Part shown: one piece after another, positions 6,510-10,359 of the stretch | Position numbering within the stretch: position 1 is the first letter of the stretch | How the letters are laid out: each line of letters begins with the position of its first letter | Assembly (NCBI GenBank): GCA_964243435.1 | Contig: CAXTFM010000130.1 | Location: forward strand, 1-10,359 | Source: RH-AL1 sp964243435 | GTDB taxonomy: Bacteria; Pseudomonadota; Alphaproteobacteria; Rhizobiales; Beijerinckiaceae | DNA length: 10,359 bases | Direction: 5' to 3' | The notes under the pieces: generated by a model | The model's database searches: none | The model's input: the letters and a program-made list of their open reading frames with translations, nothing else | What the model was told of the DNA's origin: nothing | Position numbers and translations under genes: made by a program

Positions 6510-6532
6510 GCCGCGGCCGTTTCGGCTGCGGC
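6510..6532. repeat. GC-rich hairpin next to the assembly gap repeat
   Basis: A 10-bp inverted repeat with one G-T pair (left arm 6510-6519, right arm 6523-6532) around a TTT loop. It touches the 55-bp repeat copy beginning at 6532. No T-run follows on either strand, so it is not a typical terminator. Role unknown. Confidence 0.45.
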
Positions 6533-6586
6533 CCGTTCTTGCCCCCGTTCTTGCCATGGTCGTGAGCCGGTTCTAGGGTTTGCCGG
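6532..6586. repeat. 55-bp direct repeat, left copy, abutting the gap
   Basis: Identical over all 55 bases to 6687-6741, and it ends exactly at the first N. It opens with two exact copies of the 12-mer CCCGTTCTTGCC (6532-6543, 6544-6555). Most simply explained as the shared end of two contigs that overlap by an assembler k-mer length, not as a true duplication. Confidence 0.9.
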
Positions 6587-6686
6587 NNNNNNNNNNNNNN
6601 NNNNNNNNNNNNNNNNNNNNNNNNNNNNNNNNNNNNNNNNNNNNNNNNNNNNNNNNNNNNNNNNNNNNNNNNNNNNNNNNNNNNNN
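6587..6686. other. Assembly gap (100 N)
   Basis: Exactly 100 N, the conventional filler for a gap of unknown size. With the flanking sequences, the stretch 6411-6773 contains no gene that can be supported: it holds the terminator, a GC-rich hairpin, two repeat copies, the gap and the short leader of sppA. The sequence inside the gap is unknown. Confidence 0.98.
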
Positions 6687-6741
6687 CCCGTTCTTGCCCC
6701 CGTTCTTGCCATGGTCGTGAGCCGGTTCTAGGGTTTGCCGG
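6687..6741. repeat. 55-bp direct repeat, right copy, abutting the gap
   Basis: Begins at the first base after the N run and is identical to 6532-6586, including the doubled 12-mer (6687-6698, 6699-6710). After it the sequence continues into the leader of the S49 protease gene. Confidence 0.9.
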
Positions 6742-6773
6742 CGTTTTCCACTCAGCGGCGACCCCTGCAGTCC

Positions 6774-7739
6774 ATGGCACCTTTGACCCCGGCCCAGCTC
6801 GTCGACCGGCGCCGCGCCCAGCGGCGGCTGGCGTCCTGGCGCGCCTTCGCCTTCGTGGCGGTGGCCGCCGCGGTGCTCGCCGTGGGCTGGCGGGTGACCG
6901 GCGGGCGTGGCGGCGCCGCCGCCCTGGTCCCGCACGTCGCGCGGTTGCGCATCGGCGGCCTCATCACCGGCGACCGCGACACGATCAAGCTGATCGACGA
7001 CGTGGCGAAGTCCAACGCCACCGCCGCACTGGTGATGATCGACAGCCCCGGCGGCACGACCACCGGCTCGGAGCGGGTCTACGACGCCCTGCGCCGCCTG
7101 TCGGACAGGAAACCGACGGTCGCCGTGGTCGGCACCCTCGCCGCGTCCGGCGCCTACATCGCCGCCATCGGCACCGACCACATCGTCGCGCAGGGCAACT
7201 CCCTCGTCGGCTCCATCGGCGTGCTGTTCCAGTTCCCCAACGTGTCGGGGGCGCTCGACAAGGTCGGGGTCAAGGTCGAGACCATCAAGTCGTCGCCGCT
7301 CAAGGCGTCGCCCAACGGCTTCGAACCGACGAGCCCGGAGGCCAAGGCGGCGATCGACGCGCTGGTGGTTGACAGCTACGACTGGTTCAAGGACCTCGTG
7401 AAGAGCCGGCGCAAGCTCGACGACCAGGGCCTCGCCGCCGTGGACGACGGCCGGGTTTTCACTGGACGGCAGGGCATCGGCCTCCACCTCGTCGACGCGC
7501 TCGGCGAGGAGCGCGACGCGCTGCGCTACCTCCAGGACGGTCGCGGCGTGTCGAAAAGCCTGCCCGTGCTCGACTGGTCCGCGCGCTCCAGCTTCGCCGG
7601 CTTCAAGCTGTTCAGCGGCGCGGCGGGGGTCGCGGAACTGTTCGGCCTCGACACGCTCGCCGGCATGATCGAGTCCTCCGCCCAGCTCGCGGACGCGCGG
7701 CTGTTCAACGGCCTCGTCTCCGTTTGGGGCGTCCACTGA
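6774..7739 (+). CDS. sppA: Signal peptide peptidase SppA-type protease (S49 family)
   Basis: A 321-residue single-domain S49 serine protease, the short form of SppA, which cleaves leftover signal peptides and other peptides in the membrane. After a basic cytoplasmic start comes one membrane anchor (about 23-39), placing the catalytic domain in the periplasm. The fold begins with VARLRIGGLITG (55-66); IDSPGG (89-94) forms the oxyanion region. The catalytic Ser125 lies in TLAASGAYIAA and the catalytic Lys177 in IKSSPLKASP, preceded by SLVGSIGVLFQ (143-153). Both residues of the Ser-Lys dyad are intact. The ATG at 6774 is used because the anchor follows at a normal distance; a TTG at 6735 would start inside the gap repeat. 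No clear ribosome site is visible. It heads the order sppA-ihfB-lapA-trpF known from alphaproteobacteria. The promoter may lie in or left of the gap. Confidence 0.92.
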   Translation: MAPLTPAQLVDRRRAQRRLASWRAFAFVAVAAAVLAVGWRVTGGRGGAAALVPHVARLRIGGLITGDRDTIKLIDDVAKSNATAALVMIDSPGGTTTGSERVYDALRRLSDRKPTVAVVGTLAASGAYIAAIGTDHIVAQGNSLVGSIGVLFQFPNVSGALDKVGVKVETIKSSPLKASPNGFEPTSPEAKAAIDALVVDSYDWFKDLVKSRRKLDDQGLAAVDDGRVFTGRQGIGLHLVDALGEERDALRYLQDGRGVSKSLPVLDWSARSSFAGFKLFSGAAGVAELFGLDTLAGMIESSAQLADARLFNGLVSVWGVH

Positions 7740-7741
7740 GG

Positions 7742-7756
7742 GAACCGCTGCGGTTC
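7742..7756 (+). other. Small hairpin right after sppA
   Basis: Perfect 6-bp inverted repeat (GAACCG 7742-7747, CGGTTC 7751-7756) with a 3-base loop, two bases after the sppA stop. No T-run follows, so it is more likely an mRNA-stabilising or partial-attenuation hairpin than a terminator. The 78-base gap to ihfB leaves room for a separate ihfB promoter, which I could not define. Confidence 0.35.
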
Positions 7757-7817
7757 TACCTCGTTCGTTTCGTTGGTCTAACCCAACCTGCCGGTCCGGC
7801 ATGGAAGTTGTTTTGCG

Positions 7818-8108
7818 ATGATCAAGTCGGAACTGGTTCAGCGCATCGCGGACCGCAACCCGCACCTTTACCTGCGCGACATCGAGAAGATCGTGAACGC
7901 CATCCTCGACGAGATCGCCCAGGCGCTGGCGCGCGGCGACCGGGTGGAGCTGCGCGGCTTCGGTGCATTCTCGGTGAAGCGGCGCGACGCCCGCATCGGG
8001 CGCAACCCGCGCACCGGCGTCCATGTCGACGTCGAGGAAAAGGCCGTGCCCTTCTTCAAGACGGGCAAGGAAATGCGCGAGCGCCTCAACGAAGGCTATC
8101 TGGGTTAA
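7818..8108 (+). CDS. ihfB: Integration host factor subunit beta
   Basis: A 96-residue HU/IHF-family DNA-bending protein of the beta-subunit type. With IHF-alpha, encoded elsewhere, it forms the heterodimer that bends DNA sharply at specific sites for recombination, replication and transcription control. It starts with the typical MIKSELVQRIADRNPHL, has the dimer helices to about residue 39, the family core RGFGAFSVKRR (46-56) and the DNA-inserting arm GRNPRTG (61-67), with Pro64 as the intercalating residue. The length, the start and the position between sppA and lapA all agree with ihfB. A GGAAG sequence about 10 bases upstream of the ATG is the probable ribosome site. An HU-like homodimer is the alternative but is less likely in this context. 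Confidence 0.95.
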   Translation: MIKSELVQRIADRNPHLYLRDIEKIVNAILDEIAQALARGDRVELRGFGAFSVKRRDARIGRNPRTGVHVDVEEKAVPFFKTGKEMRERLNEGYLG

Positions 8109-8134
8109 CCTCCTTTCCGCGCAGCGAGGTCGCC

Positions 8135-8509
8135 GTGGCCAGACTTTTCAAGCTCCTCATCGCCCTGCCGGTCGCGGTGGTGCTCGTGGCGCTTGCCATC
8201 GCCAACCGGCAGGTGGTCACCGTCTCCTTCGATCCTTTCGTCGATCCCGCCACCTCCGCCGCGGCGATCACCGCGCCGCTCTTCGTCCTGCTGTTCCTGG
8301 CGCTCATCGTCGGCACCTTCCTTGGCGGCGTCGCGAGCTGGATGCGGCAGGGCCGCAACCGACGCCGGGCGCGGCTGGCGCAGGACGAGGCCGAGCGCTG
8401 GCGCGACGAAGCCCGGCGCCTGCGCGAGGCACCCCCGGTGGTCGCCGCCATGGCTGCGCCGATGTCCGGCCAAGTGCCCGGGCGCGCCCTCGCTCCCATC
8501 CGGTCCTGA
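8135..8509 (+). CDS. lapA: LapA family protein (DUF1049)
   Basis: A 124-residue inner-membrane protein of the LapA/DUF1049 family. In E. coli LapA helps control lipopolysaccharide assembly together with LapB; the role in alphaproteobacteria is less well studied. It has two membrane segments (about 4-23 and 47-69) joined by a short loop with the family feature ANRQVVTVSFDP (23-34). A charged, probably coiled-coil cytoplasmic region follows (71-97), then an Ala/Pro/Gly tail to 124 that makes it somewhat longer than most relatives. The GTG at 8135 is chosen because it starts the first membrane helix and has GAGG 5 bases upstream. It lies 26 bases after ihfB and 22 bases before trpF, consistent with one transcript. 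Confidence 0.87.
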   Translation: MARLFKLLIALPVAVVLVALAIANRQVVTVSFDPFVDPATSAAAITAPLFVLLFLALIVGTFLGGVASWMRQGRNRRRARLAQDEAERWRDEARRLREAPPVVAAMAAPMSGQVPGRALAPIRS

Positions 8510-8531
8510 CGGCGGCCCGCCCGGGCGCGGC

Positions 8532-9188
8532 ATGACCGACACGCTGGTCAAGATCTGCGGGCTGCGCGAGCCGGCGACGTTGGACGCCGCCCTCGACGCC
8601 GGCGCCGACATGGTCGGCTTCGTGTTCTTCGCGCCGAGCCCCCGCAACCTGTCGCTTGACGCCGCACGCACGCTCGCCGCCCGCGTGGACGGCCGCGCGC
8701 GGATCGTCGCGCTGACCGTCGACGCCGACGACGCCGCGCTCGCCGCGGTGGTCGCGGCGGTCGCCCCCGACATGCTCCAGCTCCACGGCGGGGAAACGCC
8801 GGAGCGCGTCGGCGCGGTGCGCGCGCGCTTCGGGGTGCCGGTGATGCGCGCCCTCGCCATCGCCGGCCCCGACGACCTGCGGCGGGCCGCGCGCTTCGAG
8901 GGCGCCTGCGACGCCCTGCTGTTCGACGCCCGCCCGCCCGCCGGCGCCGACCGCCCCGGCGGTCACGGCGGCAGCTTCGACTGGACCCTGTTGAAGGACC
9001 ACGCCCCGCAACGTCCCTGGCTGCTCGCCGGCGGGCTGCGCCCGGGCAATGTCGGCGCGGCGATGCGCGCCAGCGGCGCCCACGGCGTCGACGTGTCGTC
9101 CGGCGTCGAGGCGAGCCCGGGTGTCAAGGACGCGGACCTCATCGCCCGCTTCGTGGCGGCGGCGCGCGGGGCGGCGGTCGTCGCCTGA
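8532..9188 (+). CDS. trpF: Phosphoribosylanthranilate isomerase
   Basis: A 218-residue TIM-barrel enzyme of normal length. It converts N-(5-phosphoribosyl)anthranilate to 1-(2-carboxyphenylamino)-1-deoxyribulose 5-phosphate, the third step of tryptophan synthesis from chorismate, in the cytoplasm. The first strand carries VKICGL with catalytic base Cys9. GFVFFAPSPRNLS (29-41), QLHG (83-86) and the Asp132 acid in LLFDARPP follow in the expected order. The phosphate is bound by the LLAGGL loop and the final VDVSSGVE segment. The ATG at 8532 puts KICG at the normal position; no strong ribosome site is seen, so it may rely on coupling to lapA. The usual next genes, trpB and trpA, are absent: the following gene is convergent. 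Confidence 0.95.
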   Translation: MTDTLVKICGLREPATLDAALDAGADMVGFVFFAPSPRNLSLDAARTLAARVDGRARIVALTVDADDAALAAVVAAVAPDMLQLHGGETPERVGAVRARFGVPVMRALAIAGPDDLRRAARFEGACDALLFDARPPAGADRPGGHGGSFDWTLLKDHAPQRPWLLAGGLRPGNVGAAMRASGAHGVDVSSGVEASPGVKDADLIARFVAAARGAAVVA

Positions 9189-9225
9189 CAGGCGCCGCCG
9201 CCGGGTATCGCCCGACGTGACGCTT

Positions 9226-9246
9226 CCCCGCGACGGCAGCGCGGGG
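9226..9246. terminator. Possible bidirectional stem-loop between trpF and the L,D-transpeptidase
   Basis: A perfect 7-bp GC stem (CCCCGCG 9226-9232, CGCGGGG 9240-9246) with a 7-base loop, placed between two convergent stop codons. No T-run follows on either strand, so it would be a non-canonical terminator or transcript-end stabiliser. Confidence 0.35.
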
Positions 9247-9277
9247 GCCGCGGGCTTCCCAGGCCGGCGCGTCGCCC

Positions 9278-10359
9278 TCAGTTCGCGAAGGTCACCACGA
9301 CCCCCGGCCTGACGAGGTGGGCGAGCACGTCGGCGTCCCAGTTGGTCATCCGCACGCAGCCGTGCGACGCGGTCTTGTCGATGGCGGAGGGGTCGGGGGT
9401 GCCGTGAAGGCCGTAGGTCGGCTTGGTCAGCGCGATGAACACGGCGCCGACCGGGTTGTTGGGGCCGGGCGGCAGCTTGAGCTTGCCCTTGTTGTTGCCC
9501 TGGAGGAAGTTCTTGGGGTCGTAATAATAGACCGGGTTGTAGGCGACCCCGCGCACCTTGTAGGTCCCGGACGGCGAGGGCAGCTCCTCGCTGCCGATGG
9601 TCGCCGGCACGGCGACGAGCACCGCGCCCTTGGCGTCGTAGCCGCGCACCTGGGACTTCGCCTTGTCGACGATGATGCGGTTCACCTTGCCGCGGATCGC
9701 CTTGGTGCCGGAAAGGTCGGCGACGACGACCGTGGTGCCGGCGCGGCCGAGGTCGCGACCCGGGTTCAAGGCGCCGAGCAGGTCCTCGCCCATGTGGAAC
9801 TTGGCGCCGATCTTCTGCGACGGGCTGCGGTAGCCGATGGTGGGCAGCTTGGCGAGTTCGGCATAGTCTTTCGGCAGGTCGGGGTAGAAGGGGCCGGCGA
9901 CGTCGGCGTCGGTCAGCACGTAGGTCTTGAGCACGGGGCCGCCGCTTTCGGCGAGAAGGGCGTCCCACGCCTCCTTGCCCAGCGCCTTGGCCGGCCCGAG
10001 GTGGCGCTCCGCCTCGAAGGCGGCGAGGGCGTGGGCGAAGTTGGTGCCGTCCTTGCCGTCGATCACGCCCGGCGAGGCGTGGACGCGGTCGAGCATGATT
10101 TCCGCGCGCAGCACGGCGGGGCTCACGCCCCCCTTCGCCGCCGGCCCTTCGGTGGGGGCGGCGTTGTTGACGATGTCGATCGTCGGCGAGGTCGGCGCGG
10201 CGGCGGGCGCCACGGCGGCGGGCGCGACGGCGGAGGGCGTCGCCGTGGCGGGCGTCGGCGTGGCGTTCGCGGCCGGCACCGGTGCCATCGGCGCGGGGGG
10301 CAGCGGCGTCGCGATCAGGGCAGCCGGGGCGTCGGGGGTCGGCGCCACGGGCTGGGCGA
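9278..10359 (-). CDS. L,D-transpeptidase (YkuD family), N-terminus outside window
   Basis: At least 359 residues are visible and the frame is still open at the right edge, so the start and any signal peptide are missing. L,D-transpeptidases make 3-3 cross-links in peptidoglycan or attach proteins to it in the periplasm. Order of regions: a long Pro/Ala/Thr-rich linker (bases about 10359-10160), a peptidoglycan-binding-like helical domain (AEIMLDRVHASPGVIDGKDG, about 10110-9970), a middle region, then the YkuD catalytic domain. The active site is intact: GLHGTP with a conserved His, then SHGCVRM with the nucleophilic Cys encoded at 9356-9358. It ends with PGVVVTFAN. A GTG at 10348 lies inside the low-complexity linker and is not a credible start. 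It is convergent with trpF. Confidence 0.93.
   Translation of the reverse strand, partial: AQPVAPTPDAPAALIATPLPPAPMAPVPAANATPTPATATPSAVAPAAVAPAAAPTSPTIDIVNNAAPTEGPAAKGGVSPAVLRAEIMLDRVHASPGVIDGKDGTNFAHALAAFEAERHLGPAKALGKEAWDALLAESGGPVLKTYVLTDADVAGPFYPDLPKDYAELAKLPTIGYRSPSQKIGAKFHMGEDLLGALNPGRDLGRAGTTVVVADLSGTKAIRGKVNRIIVDKAKSQVRGYDAKGAVLVAVPATIGSEELPSPSGTYKVRGVAYNPVYYYDPKNFLQGNNKGKLKLPPGPNNPVGAVFIALTKPTYGLHGTPDPSAIDKTASHGCVRMTNWDADVLAHLVRPGVVVTFAN

Noticed and set aside
6535..6550. GTTC-N8-GTTC resembling the alphaproteobacterial LexA box
   Set aside because: The known site has 7 bases between the half-sites; here it is 8, created by the tandem 12-mer, and it lies upstream of no typical SOS gene.
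6404..6780. Arg/Gly-rich - strand frames crossing the gap
   Set aside because: They read through N bases, the terminator hairpin and the duplicated contig ends; there is no family signal.

Overview
The window reads as a stretch of chromosome from a high-GC alphaproteobacterium, most likely of the order Hyphomicrobiales (inference). Three things point there: the gene order sppA, ihfB, lapA, trpF; an Lhr-type 'ligase-associated' DEXH helicase; and a polar amino acid ABC transporter of the type common in rhizobia and relatives. No phage, IS element, CRISPR array, tRNA or rRNA was found. Most of the window is ordinary housekeeping and transport sequence.

Layout. From 1 to about 1985 (+ strand) is the end of a polar amino acid uptake operon: the C-terminal part of a solute-binding protein, one permease, the ATPase (start overlapping the permease stop), and a coupled, decayed stub of a VOC/glyoxalase-like gene. 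From 2032 to 5751 (- strand) lie a DNA-repair-type DEXH helicase, a type II haloacid dehalogenase-like hydrolase and a small secreted protein of unknown family. The divergent gap 5752-6050 holds a candidate operator for the helicase and the leader of the next gene. From 6051 to 6410 (+) is a Gly/Tyr-rich secreted protein, closed by a strong rho-independent terminator. A 100-N assembly gap (6587-6686) follows, flanked by two identical 55-bp copies. From 6774 to 9188 (+) is the run sppA-ihfB-lapA-trpF. From 9278 to the right edge (-) is an L,D-transpeptidase whose N-terminus lies outside the window.

How the genes relate. The transporter genes form one importer. The second run joins membrane proteolysis (SppA), DNA bending (IHF-beta), an envelope assembly protein (LapA) and a tryptophan biosynthesis enzyme (TrpF). 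That grouping is conserved in alphaproteobacteria, but the usual continuation into trpB-trpA is replaced here by the convergent transpeptidase. I see no clear undescribed system. The points most worth following are the probably artefactual gap, the two small secreted proteins, the helicase standing apart from its usual repair partners, and the control signals in front of the helicase and the small secreted gene.
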